Below, piece after piece: positions 56,314 to 64,000 of a stretch of 64,000 bases of DNA. The notes below the pieces were generated by a model, which was given only the letters and a program-made list of their open reading frames with translations, did not search any database and was not told where the DNA came from. The stretch comes from an uncultured Eubacteriales bacterium (GTDB lineage: Bacteria; Bacillota; Clostridia; UBA1381; UMGS1253). The stretch covers positions 496,001 to 560,000 of the forward strand of contig CABUKE010000001.1 in assembly GCA_902492065.1 (NCBI GenBank), written 5' to 3'. A program made the translations under genes and the position numbers. Position 1 is the first letter of the stretch, and each line of letters starts with the position of its first letter.

Positions 56314-56877
56314 TTGGAAAAGACAAAGGGAATCAGGCTATATTGGAAGCTGTTTTTGTCGACGTTTGTGCTCAGTGCATTTACGTTCGGCGGTGGCTAC
56401 GTGATTGTGCCGCTCATGCGCAAGAAGTTTGTCGAACAGTATAAGTGGATTGAGGAAGAAGAAATGCTTGACTTGGTCGCGATTTCGCAGTCGTGTCCGG
56501 GCGCTATCGCGGTCAATGCTTCGGTACTGATTGGATACCGTGTCGGCGGCGTAGCAGGCGCGCTTGCGACTGTGCTGGGGACGAGTTTGCCGCCGCTTAT
56601 TATTCTGTCGGTTATTTCGTATTTTTACCAGGCTTTCCGCTCAAACCTGTATGTCGGCTACGCGCTCAAAGGGATGCAGGCGGGCGTCGCGGCGGTCATC
56701 ATCGACGTGGTATACACGATGGCGGCGGATGTTGTAAAGAAGAAAAAGTGGCTCCCAATTGTGATTATGGTATTGTCGTTCATATTTGCCTATTTCTTTG
56801 ATATCAACGTCATTCTGATTATCGCGCTGTGCGCGGTTGTCGGACTGATTTTTGGAAGGGGGCAGAAGAAGGCATGA
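56314..56877 (+). CDS. Chromate transporter, N-terminal-half type subunit
   Basis: This 187-residue half-size CHR protein has about five to six TM helices. Conserved CHR motifs are FTFGGGYVIVPLMRKKFV and AISQSCPGAIAVNASVLIGYRVGG. The two half genes (this and the next) together make the functional split transporter found in Firmicutes; substrates may be chromate or sulfate-like anions. TTG 56314 is chosen because GTGGGGTGA lies just upstream. It overlaps the second half-gene by four bases. Confidence 0.85.
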   Translation: MEKTKGIRLYWKLFLSTFVLSAFTFGGGYVIVPLMRKKFVEQYKWIEEEEMLDLVAISQSCPGAIAVNASVLIGYRVGGVAGALATVLGTSLPPLIILSVISYFYQAFRSNLYVGYALKGMQAGVAAVIIDVVYTMAADVVKKKKWLPIVIMVLSFIFAYFFDINVILIIALCAVVGLIFGRGQKKA

Positions 56878-57443
56878 TTTATTTAGAGCTGTTTTGGAGC
56901 TTCTGCAAAATTGGGCTGTTCAGCATCGGCGGCGGCTACGCGGCCCTGCCGCTCATTCAGCAGGCAGTCGTCGAGCAGACGGGCTGGCTCTCCATGGGCG
57001 AATTTGCCGACGTAATTACCATTTCGCAGATGACGCCGGGGCCGATTGCATTAAACGCCGCGAGCTTTGTCGGCATTAAGGTTGCGGGGATAGGTGGCGC
57101 GGTCATTGCGACGTTTGGGTGTGTGTTTCCGTCGATTGTGATTGTGCTGTTTGTAGCATATTTATATTATAAATACCGGTCCCTGTCTGTGATTGACGGG
57201 ATTTTGTACGGCCTGCGCCCTGCCGTTGTATCGCTGATTGCGTCGGCCGGGGTTGGAATTCTGCTTATGGCGTTTTGGACGGACGGCTTGGTATCGCTTG
57301 CCAATACGGACTTTGTTGCAGTTGCCATATTTGTCGCGGCGTTTGTCCTGCTGCGTATCTTTAAAAAGAAGCTCAATCCAATTTATATCATTTTATCGTC
57401 CGGCGCACTTGGGATTCTGGTCTACAGCCTGTTAGGAGTGTAA
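56874..57443 (+). CDS. Chromate transporter, second half-size subunit
   Basis: The 189-residue protein starts in the ATGA overlap with its partner. It has the same motif pairs, FSIGGGYAALPLIQQAVVEQTGWL and TISQMTPGPIALNAASFVGIKVAG, and about six TM helices. The close similarity of the motifs to those of the partner reflects an ancient duplication. Together the two should form a heterodimeric anion transporter in the membrane. Confidence 0.88.
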   Translation: MIYLELFWSFCKIGLFSIGGGYAALPLIQQAVVEQTGWLSMGEFADVITISQMTPGPIALNAASFVGIKVAGIGGAVIATFGCVFPSIVIVLFVAYLYYKYRSLSVIDGILYGLRPAVVSLIASAGVGILLMAFWTDGLVSLANTDFVAVAIFVAAFVLLRIFKKKLNPIYIILSSGALGILVYSLLGV

Positions 57444-57447
57444 TGGT

Positions 57448-58032
57448 ATGCTGATATGGCTCAACGGTGCATTTGGCGTGGGCAAGACGCAGACGGCGCA
57501 TGAATTGCACCGCCGTCTGCCGGATTCATTTATCTATGACCCGGAACAGGCGGGATACTTCATGCGGGCAAATTTACCGGAGGTGTGCAAGGGGATTGAC
57601 TTTCAGGACTACCCCATGTGGCGCGGTATAAACTATGAAATGCTGCGCTATATCTGCCAATCGTATGCGGGCGTGGTAATCGTTCCAATGACGCTGACAA
57701 ACCGTACCTATTATGATGAAATCATTGGCACGTTGCTGCGTGAGGGGATTGATGTCCGTCACTTTATCCTGTCCGCGCCACCGCAGGTGATACATAAGCG
57801 GCTTAGAAAGCGTCTGGAACGCAAAAACTGCTGGGCGGCGCAGCAGACGGCGCGCTGTATCCGTGCATTTGAAACAGATATTACACAGACGAAAATAGAA
57901 ACCGAGGGAAAAGACATTTATGCCGTTGTGGAAGAGGTTGCACGGCTGTGCGGCCTGACGCTTCTGCCCGATACGCGCAGCCCGGTTCGGCGGGCAGCCG
58001 ACAGGCTAATTATGCAAATGAAATACCGTTAA
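57448..58032 (+). CDS. TmrB-like P-loop ATP-binding protein
   Basis: The 194-residue protein has the Walker A motif WLNGAFGVGKTQTAHEL at its start and resembles TmrB of Bacillus, which gives tunicamycin resistance by ATP-dependent binding of the drug at the membrane. The following DPEQAGYFMRANLP, DFQDYPMWRGINYEMLRYI and a Cys-Arg-rich C-terminal half match this family. Its substrate here is not known. It follows the chromate transporter by four bases, so it is read in the same transcript, and a terminator follows. Confidence 0.8.
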   Translation: MLIWLNGAFGVGKTQTAHELHRRLPDSFIYDPEQAGYFMRANLPEVCKGIDFQDYPMWRGINYEMLRYICQSYAGVVIVPMTLTNRTYYDEIIGTLLREGIDVRHFILSAPPQVIHKRLRKRLERKNCWAAQQTARCIRAFETDITQTKIETEGKDIYAVVEEVARLCGLTLLPDTRSPVRRAADRLIMQMKYR

Positions 58033-58035
58033 CGA

Positions 58036-58063
58036 AAAAGCTATGCGGATTCGCATAGCTTTT
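58036..58063. terminator. Bidirectional terminator between convergent tmrB-like and URO-D genes
   Basis: AAAAGCTATGCG (58036-58047) pairs perfectly with CGCATAGCTTTT (58052-58063), flanked by A/T runs on both strands. Confidence 0.85.
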
Positions 58064-58074
58064 AAAATTATTTT

Positions 58075-59157
58075 TTACTTTACGCCGATTCCGTCCGCAA
58101 CGTCCACGAGCTGTTTTGCCGTGTAGTCGTCGCAGCCGCTTACATTGAGGTACAGTCCGCGGGTTGAGATATGCCGAAGCAGGTTCTCAACCTGTGCTGG
58201 CTCCTCCGAAAAGAGGACAAGCCCCTTGCCTGCCGCCTGGATTCTCTGATACATGTCGAACCACTCCTCACTCGTAACGTCCGGCTTACCGGCCCCGGCG
58301 GTCCATTGGATTGCGTCGAGGCGCGGGATTGACAAAAGATGGTCAAGATGTGGAATCTCACCCGGACCATCGAGATGGTAAATGGAGTGGTCCAAAAACT
58401 CAGTCAGCTCCACCAAATCGTCGAGTACAAATTCTTTGAACATGTCGGGCGAGAGCATGGCGGAAAAGTCGCACTGGAGCGGGAAGTAGCGCCCGCTGCA
58501 CCAGATCGGCATCCATGTAGTGACGCCGTCCTGATACTTAAGCGTATAGTCTGCCAGCGTCTGGAAGGTATACTTCCACATGGGAAGAATCTTTTTCATT
58601 GCATCCTTGATTTTGTCCGGATAGTCGTACAAATCGAATAAAAGTTCCTGCGAGCCGCGCAGGGCGGCAAGGATATCGAGCGGGCCGCCGATGTCGACAA
58701 TCGAAGTGTAAAAGCTGTCGCCGCTTGCGGCGCACAGCTTTGCCGTCAGCTCCCCATGCATGCGCCACATCTCGCTCGTTTCGTCGAGCTTAATCTCCGG
58801 TGCAGTTTCCCAGTCTTTGATCATCGGGTCGCGGTCAAACCAAATGGTGTCAGGTGCGAGGTCGTACTTGCCGCTGATACACGCCGCAAGCGAGCCGGGC
58901 CCAAAGTTGACAAATACGGACGGGAATGCGTCGCCGTAGTAGGCCGTGCGGGCAATCGTATCGGTTTCCGTACGAACGCGGCTCTCCAGGTCGGTCCACT
59001 TAACCGTGAGCGGTTCTCCGGGGTGGAACACCTCGTTTGTGCCGTCGGCCGCCTTTGCCGTGCTGATATAGAGCAGACACCGGCCGATGGATTCGCGGCG
59101 CCAAAAGGCGTTATATTTTTGCTTGAGCGTATCGTTTAACAATGCGGTCACATCCAT
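58075..59157 (-). CDS. URO-D family (uroporphyrinogen decarboxylase-like) protein
   Basis: The 360-residue protein has the URO-D TIM-barrel outline seen in corrinoid methyltransferases and other non-haem members. The segments FVNFGPGSLAACISGKYD and SPDMFKEFVLDDLVELTEFLD are typical, and HLDGPGEIPHLDHLLSIPRLDAIQW corresponds to the metal-motif strand but lacks the HxCGN seen in the neighbour gene. So it may not use the same zinc chemistry. The ATG at 59157 has AGGA directly adjacent; a GTG at 59151 would have AGGA at normal spacing and may be the true start. It is divergent from another URO-D gene. Confidence 0.8.
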   Translation of the reverse strand: MDVTALLNDTLKQKYNAFWRRESIGRCLLYISTAKAADGTNEVFHPGEPLTVKWTDLESRVRTETDTIARTAYYGDAFPSVFVNFGPGSLAACISGKYDLAPDTIWFDRDPMIKDWETAPEIKLDETSEMWRMHGELTAKLCAASGDSFYTSIVDIGGPLDILAALRGSQELLFDLYDYPDKIKDAMKKILPMWKYTFQTLADYTLKYQDGVTTWMPIWCSGRYFPLQCDFSAMLSPDMFKEFVLDDLVELTEFLDHSIYHLDGPGEIPHLDHLLSIPRLDAIQWTAGAGKPDVTSEEWFDMYQRIQAAGKGLVLFSEEPAQVENLLRHISTRGLYLNVSGCDDYTAKQLVDVADGIGVK

Positions 59158-59160
59158 TCC

Positions 59161-59228
59161 TGAAATGATTATTTCAAATACTTATCCTAATCGTATCAAA
59201 CCCGGAAAACTTTTGCAATCGTATCAAA
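59161..59228. promoter_or_regulatory. Operator-like palindrome and direct repeat between divergent URO-D genes
   Basis: TGAAATGATTATTTCA (59161-59176) is a palindrome with TGAAAT/ATTTCA arms and a GATT centre. AATCGTATCAAA occurs twice (59189-59200 and 59217-59228) with a 28-base period. Both lie between the two divergent starts, so they may be shared regulator sites. Confidence 0.5.
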
Positions 59229-59331
59229 TGAATACCTTAACATTTTACAAAAAAAGAAAATATTTTGATAGACTTTTTTTGTGCAGTGTTGTACCGTTAT
59301 TTTATAACTATGATGAAGTGGAGGAACAGAT

Positions 59332-60378
59332 GTGTTTACCTTATCGGATGTAAAAAATAAACGGACGCCAAATTTTGAGAATTTGCTTACCGTGCTGCGG
59401 CGCGAGCGTCCGCCGCGCTATACGCTGTTTGAGTTCTTTTTAAACGACCCGCTCGAGGCTTATGTGACGGGCGCAAAGCTTGATCCAAGCGACCCGGAGG
59501 ATGTGCTCAAAAACAAAATCGAAGCGTATGCCATGCTCGGGTACGACTACACCACCATGCACGCGAGCGACTTTGCCTTCCCGCACAAACAAAATGAACA
59601 CGGCAAGGCGAGCATTTCGGTCAATGAGGGCGCAATCATCACAGATCCGGAGAGCTACAAAGCCTACCAATGGCCTGACCCGGAGGCGGCTTACAACGGG
59701 CGGCTCGAGCGTCTTGCGCCGTATCTGCCCGAGGGGATGAAGTTCGTCGTATACGGGCCGAGCGGCGTACTGGAAAATGTCATGGCGCTGACCGGCTACG
59801 ACAACCTGTGCTATATGCTGGCCGACGAGCCGGAGCTGGTTGAGGAGATTTTTTACATGGTGGGGAGCCGGCTGGTGAAATATTACCAGCAGATTGTGAA
59901 TCTGGACTGTGTCGGCGCGCTGATTGCCAACGACGACTGGGGCTTTAATACGCAAACCATGCTGTCCACAGCGGACATGCGGCGGCTGGTATTTCCGTAC
60001 CACAAGCAGATAGTGGAAACGGCACACGGTGCGGGTAAGCCGATTTTCCTTCACTCCTGCGGCAATTTGGAGCGCGTGATGGACGATGTCATTGACAGCA
60101 TGTGCTACGACGGAAAGCATTCCTATGAGGACAAAATTATGTCGGTGGAGGAAGCATATGACCGTTACGGCGGACGCATTGCCATCATGGGCGGAATCGA
60201 CATGGACTACGTCTGCCGCGCCGACCCGAAGGACGTGTATAACCGTAGCCTTGCCATGCTCGAAAAAACAGGCGGGAAGGGATATGCGCTTGGCACGGGC
60301 AACAGTATCCCGGAGTATGTGCCGTATGAGGGGTATTTTGCCATGATTGCGGCGGCGCTGAACAATGATATAAAATAA
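59332..60378 (+). CDS. URO-D family protein with HxCGN motif (corrinoid methyltransferase-like)
   Basis: The 348-residue protein has a URO-D barrel with FVVYGPSGVLENVMALTGYDNL and a metal motif FLHSCGN at residues 241-245, which resembles the zinc His-x-Cys of MtaA-type methylcobamide:CoM methyltransferases. The family would move a methyl group from a corrinoid to an acceptor. No corrinoid protein or methyltransferase partner is seen in the window. Translation is taken from GTG 59332, preceded by GAGGAA. It is divergent from a URO-D gene that lacks the motif. Confidence 0.82.
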   Translation: MFTLSDVKNKRTPNFENLLTVLRRERPPRYTLFEFFLNDPLEAYVTGAKLDPSDPEDVLKNKIEAYAMLGYDYTTMHASDFAFPHKQNEHGKASISVNEGAIITDPESYKAYQWPDPEAAYNGRLERLAPYLPEGMKFVVYGPSGVLENVMALTGYDNLCYMLADEPELVEEIFYMVGSRLVKYYQQIVNLDCVGALIANDDWGFNTQTMLSTADMRRLVFPYHKQIVETAHGAGKPIFLHSCGNLERVMDDVIDSMCYDGKHSYEDKIMSVEEAYDRYGGRIAIMGGIDMDYVCRADPKDVYNRSLAMLEKTGGKGYALGTGNSIPEYVPYEGYFAMIAAALNNDIK

Positions 60379-60404
60379 AAAAAGCGGCGATAAGCCGCTT
60401 TTTT
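60378..60404. terminator. Bidirectional terminator after the URO-D gene
   Basis: AAAAAAGCGGC (60378-60388) pairs with GCCGCTTTTTT (60394-60404), overlapping the URO-D stop codon and lying six bases from the stop of the convergent gene. Confidence 0.85.
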
Positions 60405-60409
60405 CATGC

Positions 60410-61150
60410 TCAAACAAGTTTTTTCAGGTTTCCCACGCTGATTCTTACCGCTTCCAGACAGTCCATATCGTCTGCCTCCCATTCGATTACGAACCATTCC
60501 GGGTCGTTTTTCTTTGCTGCTCCGATGATTGCCTTATGGTCTAAAATGCCTGTGCCGTACGGGCAGGAGTCCTTGCTGCCGTCCTCTTTGATTTTCATGT
60601 CCTTGAGATGTACGAGCGGGCAGCGCTTGCCGAGCTTATCGAGATAGGCGAGCGTGTCGACCCCGGCATACTCCGACCAGTAGGTGTCGAGCTCATAAAC
60701 CATCGTGTCGTCGCCGCTGAGCAGAATGTCGAACGCATACTTTCCGCCAAATTCCACAAATTCTTTGTCATGGTTGTGGTAACCGAATACCATGCCGTTT
60801 GCGCGAACCTTTTCGTTATAGGCGAGAAATTCTTTGTTTAATGCCTCGCACTTTTCCTTTGTGTCAATGTCCGCGCCCGGGCAGATGATGTACTTGTTGC
60901 CAATTGTTTTGTTGTAAGCGATTACGCCGTCAAGGTCGTCGCGCAATGCGTCAATGCTGACATGCGAGCCGGAAACCGCAAGGCCGATCCGGTCGAGCTC
61001 CGCCTTCAGCTCTTCCGCGCTCAATCCGCCGTAACCGGCAAACTCTACGCCGTCGTAGCCCATTTCCTTTACTGCCTCGAGTGTGCCGACAAAATCCTTT
61101 GCCGCAGCGTCCTTTACACTCCAAAGCTGGAGCGATAATCTTGGTGCCAT
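60410..61150 (-). CDS. Sugar phosphate isomerase/epimerase family (AP-endonuclease-2 fold) protein
   Basis: The 246-residue TIM-barrel protein has LSLQLWSVKDAAAKDFVGTLEAVKEMGYDGVEFAGYGGLS at the start, a GYHNHDKEF strand carrying metal His, and LVHLKDMKIKED with a further metal His and Asp, and ends FVIEWEADDMDCLEAVRIS. Metal-dependent members isomerise or epimerise sugars or inosose. The start at 61150 follows GGGAGGAA; an earlier in-frame codon at 61192 is not supported. It lies beside the URO-D genes and could share a catabolic pathway with them. Confidence 0.88.
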   Translation of the reverse strand: MAPRLSLQLWSVKDAAAKDFVGTLEAVKEMGYDGVEFAGYGGLSAEELKAELDRIGLAVSGSHVSIDALRDDLDGVIAYNKTIGNKYIICPGADIDTKEKCEALNKEFLAYNEKVRANGMVFGYHNHDKEFVEFGGKYAFDILLSGDDTMVYELDTYWSEYAGVDTLAYLDKLGKRCPLVHLKDMKIKEDGSKDSCPYGTGILDHKAIIGAAKKNDPEWFVIEWEADDMDCLEAVRISVGNLKKLV

Positions 61151-61256
61151 ATCTGTTCCTCCCAAATTTATATATGTAGAATCCTGTTCCACGGGTTATG
61201 ATACTATAAAACAATGCAACTTGCAAGGTAAAAACAAAATATTTTTGAAAAAGTTG

Positions 61257-61285
61257 TTGACAATGGAATTTTTATGTGTTATATT
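61257..61285 (+). promoter_or_regulatory. Sigma-A promoter of the GntR-ABC operon
   Basis: TTGACA (61257-61262), 17 bases, TATATT (61280-61285). The operator array starts three bases after the -10 box. Confidence 0.85.
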
Positions 61286-61287
61286 AA

Positions 61288-61328
61288 CTGTACTAATACA
61301 GATGATACAGATAATGCGGTTAATACAG
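61288..61328 (+). promoter_or_regulatory. Operator array for the GntR(YtrA) regulator
   Basis: CTGTACTAATACAG (61288-61301) is a palindrome with CTGTA/TACAG arms. Two further TACAG half-sites lie at 61306-61310 and 61324-61328. The whole array covers the expected transcription start, so the encoded GntR protein probably represses its own operon. Confidence 0.7.
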
Positions 61329-61351
61329 TTGGAAAGGAGAGGGACCATGCA

Positions 61352-61732
61352 ATGTTCAGTCTGAGTTATAATGACCACAGGCCGATTTATGAACAAATCA
61401 AAGAAAAAGTGAAGCAGCTTATCATTAGCGGCGCCATGCCGGCGGATACGCAGCTTCCGTCCGTACGCGATTTGGCCCAGCAGATGGCGATTAATCCGAA
61501 CACAATTCAGCGCGCCTACAAGGAGCTGGAAGCGGAGGGCTATATCTATTCCGTGCGCGCAAAGGGGAACTTTGTCGCGCCGGTGCAGAAGAATGCGCTG
61601 CAGGACAGATGTACGGAGCTGCTTGCCAGCCTTGTCAAAACGGTACGGGAATTGGCATTCGCCGGCGTGCCAAAGGCGGAGGTTTTGGCAAGAGTGGAAC
61701 ATGTTTACAGTGAAGGGGGAAGCGTATCGTGA
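61352..61732 (+). CDS. GntR family transcriptional regulator (YtrA subfamily)
   Basis: The 126-residue protein has a winged helix-turn-helix (RPIYEQIKEKVKQLIISGAMPADTQLPSVRDLAQQMAINPNTIQRAYKELEAEGYIYSVRAKGNFVAP) and a short C-terminal helical part, the layout of the YtrA subfamily that controls ABC transporters in Firmicutes. ATG 61352 follows GGAAAGGAGAGGG. The GTG of the ABC ATPase overlaps its stop, and the operator array lies just upstream. The inducer is not apparent; YtrA members often respond to cell-envelope antibiotics. Confidence 0.92.
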   Translation: MFSLSYNDHRPIYEQIKEKVKQLIISGAMPADTQLPSVRDLAQQMAINPNTIQRAYKELEAEGYIYSVRAKGNFVAPVQKNALQDRCTELLASLVKTVRELAFAGVPKAEVLARVEHVYSEGGSVS

Positions 61733-62628
61733 TTCAGGTTTGCGGGCTTACGAAAAAGTTTGATGATTTCACTGCGCTCGACAATCTCAACATGCATGTC
61801 GAAAAGGGCAGCGTGTACGGGCTTGTTGGGCCGAACGGCGCGGGAAAGACGACGGTTATCAAGCATATTACAGGCGTATTGCAGCAGAATGCGGGCGACG
61901 TACTCGTTGGCGGGAGCAAGGTTTATGAGAATGTAGCGGTTAAGCAAAAAATGGTCTATATCCCGGACGACGTGTTCTTTTTCCCGTCGTATACGATCAA
62001 AGATATGAAAAAGTTTTACCGGCAGGTCTACGACACTTGGAACGAGGAGAGGTTTGAACGGTTGGCAGATGTGTTTGCCATTGACACGGGCCGCCGGGTA
62101 CAGCGTCTGTCAAAGGGTATGCAGAAGCAGGTTGCCTTCTGGCTCGGAATCTGCACCATGCCGGACGTGATGATTTTGGACGAACCTGTTGACGGTCTCG
62201 ATCCGGTTATGCGCCGCAAGGTGTGGAGCCTGATTTTGCAGGACGTGGCGGAGCGCGGTACAACGGTGCTGATTTCGTCGCACAACCTGCGCGAGCTGGA
62301 GGACGTATGCGACCATGTGGGCATTATGCACCAGGGGCGCGTCGTGCTCGAAAAGCGGCTTGACGACATCAAGTCCGATGTACACAAATTGCAGGTGGCG
62401 TTCACCGGCGGACTGCCGGAAGAACTGGTAAAAGAGCTTGCGCCGATGCATGTTTCCGAGTACGGCAGCGTCCATCTTCTGATTGTGAAGGGCGACTACG
62501 AGGCGATTATGGCGGCGGTCAACAGGTACAATCCCGTATTGGTCGACTTGCTTCCGCTCACGCTGGAAGAAATCTTTATCTATGAGTTAGGGGGGCTTGG
62601 ATATGAAATCAAAGACGTCGTTCTTTAA
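61729..62628 (+). CDS. ABC transporter ATP-binding protein
   Basis: The 299-residue ATPase has Walker A GLVGPNGAGKTTVIKHI near residue 30, signature RLSKGMQKQVAFWLGI near 125, Walker B VMILDEPVDGLDPV near 145 and the switch His in ISSHNLRELEDVCDHVGI. It starts at GTG 61729 inside the last codons of the GntR gene and overlaps the permease gene by 26 bases, so the three are tightly coupled. The transported substrate cannot be deduced. Confidence 0.95.
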   Translation: MIQVCGLTKKFDDFTALDNLNMHVEKGSVYGLVGPNGAGKTTVIKHITGVLQQNAGDVLVGGSKVYENVAVKQKMVYIPDDVFFFPSYTIKDMKKFYRQVYDTWNEERFERLADVFAIDTGRRVQRLSKGMQKQVAFWLGICTMPDVMILDEPVDGLDPVMRRKVWSLILQDVAERGTTVLISSHNLRELEDVCDHVGIMHQGRVVLEKRLDDIKSDVHKLQVAFTGGLPEELVKELAPMHVSEYGSVHLLIVKGDYEAIMAAVNRYNPVLVDLLPLTLEEIFIYELGGLGYEIKDVVL

Positions 62629-64000
62629 TAAGGGCCTGTTCTTTTCCAATATAAAACGCTACGGCTGGGTATCCTGCGTATGGGCCGCTCTGATGTTTCT
62701 GGCGGTTCCGATGTCGATGCTGACCTTTAATATGGATGCGGTATATCAATTTGACGACTACATGGAGTTCTTTATGAGCCGGTTCGGCGGCATTTTGTCC
62801 AATCTGATGTTGTGCGGCTTCCCGGTTCTGGTCGGTGTGTTGGTGTTCCGCTACCTGCATTCGCCGCGGTCAACGACTGTCCTGCACGGGATGCCGTTTT
62901 CCCGGCCGCGCCTGTTTACCAACGGGCTTCTGTCCGGCGTTGCTCTGATGTTGTTCCCGCTTTTGCTCAACACAGCCATCGTTTTGATTATCAAGATGAC
63001 GATGCCGGTAGGGCAGTATCTGGACTATACGACCATATTCATATGGCTGTTAAATTCGGTCTGCATGGCGTTTATCGTGTTCAGCCTCACCGTGTTTGTC
63101 GGGATGTTTACCGGCAATATCATGGCGCATTTTGTCTTTACGTATATCATTCACTTTCTGCCGATTGGCCTGTGGATGCTGTTTAACAATTTGTTTGTCG
63201 TACTTGTGTATGGCTATCACTATATTACGCCGCCGGATTGGCTGACGAAGTTTCCAATGATGTGCTTTATGAGAAACACCATTGACTGTGACGCGGCCTA
63301 TGTGATTGCTGGTGTGATTCTGCTGGCGTTCGCGCTGCTGGCGTATCGGAAGCGCCCGCTCGAGAATGCGTCCGACATTGTCGTATTCCCGGTTATCCGC
63401 CCAATTTTTAAGTACGGTGTGACGTTCTGCCTGGCGATTACCGGATATATCTACTTCTGTTTCATTATGGGGCAGGCCCAGAGCATTGTGATTGCATTGA
63501 TTTTTGCAGTGATTGGGTATGCTATCGCGCAGATGCTGTTGCAGAAAACGTGGCGCATTTGGCGTTCCTATAAGGGAATGCTCGTCAGCCTTGCAGTAAT
63601 TTTTGTGTTCTGGGGCGCAATTGAGTTTGACGTGACGGGGTATGAGGCACGTGTGCCTGTAGTTTCTGATGTGGAAAGTGTTACGATAAATGGTCTTGAT
63701 GGGATTCCTGCTGCCGAAATTGAGTTAACGCAGGAGTCGGACATTACAGTATTGTGTGGCCTGCATAAGAAATTGGCCGACGACCGGGACAACTGGGATA
63801 GAAAGAACCAGAATGAGATGGAGAACCCCACTTATCTCACGCTGACGTATGAAATGAAAAATGGTTCAGAAATGAGCCGGGCCTACCGTTTTGAACGCGA
63901 TGATTATAATTCTGAAGTCGCAGCAATCTACGGACTGCCCGAGGTTCGGAGACAGGGCTTCCCGATTATCGAAAAGACTGCCGACGACATCGACGCGGTT
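62603..64000 (+). CDS. ABC transporter permease, N-terminal part (runs off the right edge)
   Basis: From ATG 62603 an open frame of more than 465 codons continues to the window edge. GGGGGG lies upstream. The first part has six or more TM segments (YGWVSCVWAALMFLAVPMSML, IVFSLTVFVGMFTGNIMAHFVF, YVIAGVILLAFALLAYR, and more), followed from about residue 350 by an extracytoplasmic part with VTGYEARVPVVSDVESVTINGL and DNWDRKNQNEMENPTYLTLTYEM. Clostridial YtrA-type operons pair such large permeases with the ATPase. The stop lies beyond the window. Confidence 0.85.
   Translation, partial: MKSKTSFFNKGLFFSNIKRYGWVSCVWAALMFLAVPMSMLTFNMDAVYQFDDYMEFFMSRFGGILSNLMLCGFPVLVGVLVFRYLHSPRSTTVLHGMPFSRPRLFTNGLLSGVALMLFPLLLNTAIVLIIKMTMPVGQYLDYTTIFIWLLNSVCMAFIVFSLTVFVGMFTGNIMAHFVFTYIIHFLPIGLWMLFNNLFVVLVYGYHYITPPDWLTKFPMMCFMRNTIDCDAAYVIAGVILLAFALLAYRKRPLENASDIVVFPVIRPIFKYGVTFCLAITGYIYFCFIMGQAQSIVIALIFAVIGYAIAQMLLQKTWRIWRSYKGMLVSLAVIFVFWGAIEFDVTGYEARVPVVSDVESVTINGLDGIPAAEIELTQESDITVLCGLHKKLADDRDNWDRKNQNEMENPTYLTLTYEMKNGSEMSRAYRFERDDYNSEVAAIYGLPEVRRQGFPIIEKTADDIDAV

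Noticed and set aside
1..64000. CRISPR arrays, rRNA, tRNA and insertion sequences
   Set aside because: No regularly spaced repeats, conserved rRNA segments, cloverleaf genes with recognisable ends or transposase genes were seen. tRNAs cannot be excluded fully without a covariance search.

Overview
The window looks like chromosomal DNA of an anaerobic, spore-forming member of the Clostridia (Bacillota). The pointers are sporulation genes (spoIIID, spoIIE with a Spo0A-type box, the ytfJ/gerW homologue next to scpA-scpB), a fermentative bifunctional adhE with a near-consensus Rex operator, a CIRCE element at hsp20, AGGAGG-type ribosome binding sites with some TTG/GTG starts, and consensus sigma-A promoters. 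Carbohydrate genes (two GH88-type unsaturated uronyl hydrolases, a CE15-like esterase, a sugar isomerase/epimerase family protein, two URO-D-family proteins) suggest use of plant or host uronate glycans. No rRNA, tRNA, CRISPR array or insertion sequence was seen. I do not name a genus.

Layout. 1-7.5 kb: end of a glycosyltransferase, a Gfo/Idh/MocA oxidoreductase, a DUF805 membrane protein, a P-type Ca2+ ATPase, a DUF421-DUF4363 pair, an XRE regulator and a CE15-like esterase. 7.5-15.7 kb: spoIIID, a secreted protein, acetyltransferases, adhE, a YbjQ protein and a dCTP deaminase. 15.9-23.6 kb: a four-gene group of a radical-SAM-fold protein lacking its cluster motif, a TetR regulator, an MMPL exporter and a large GLUG-repeat surface protein overlapping the MMPL gene. 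23.8-37.3 kb: spoIIE, the GH88 pair, a cation/proton antiporter, valS, and the M50 protease-scpA-scpB-DUF2953-ytfJ run.

37.3-51.5 kb: hsp20, then a compact phage-like element with a self-cleaving S24 repressor, a divergent operator/promoter switch, two Cys-rich small proteins, and a packaging/head/tail/lysis run in the order of P22-like podoviruses (small and large terminase, portal, scaffold, coat, adaptor, hub, fibre, amidase, internal protein, holin). No integrase or replication genes are seen inside it. The CIRCE element upstream of hsp20 overlaps the stop codon of the phage repressor.

51.6-58.0 kb: a likely operon of a HisD-like dehydrogenase, a HisB-like dehydratase, a HAD phosphatase and a lone fumarase beta subunit, followed by an XerS-like recombinase, a split chromate transporter and a TmrB-like P-loop protein. 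By comparison with remembered reference sequences, the HisD-like and HisB-like proteins have both lost several metal or substrate ligands while keeping catalytic residues. I regard this as one of the two best candidates for an undescribed system, here a HisB-HAD-HisD paralogue route acting on something other than histidine precursors. The other is the radical-SAM-like pseudoenzyme/TetR/MMPL/GLUG module. 58-64 kb: divergent URO-D-family genes, a sugar isomerase/epimerase, and a GntR(YtrA)-ABC transporter operon with an operator array; the permease runs off the window end.
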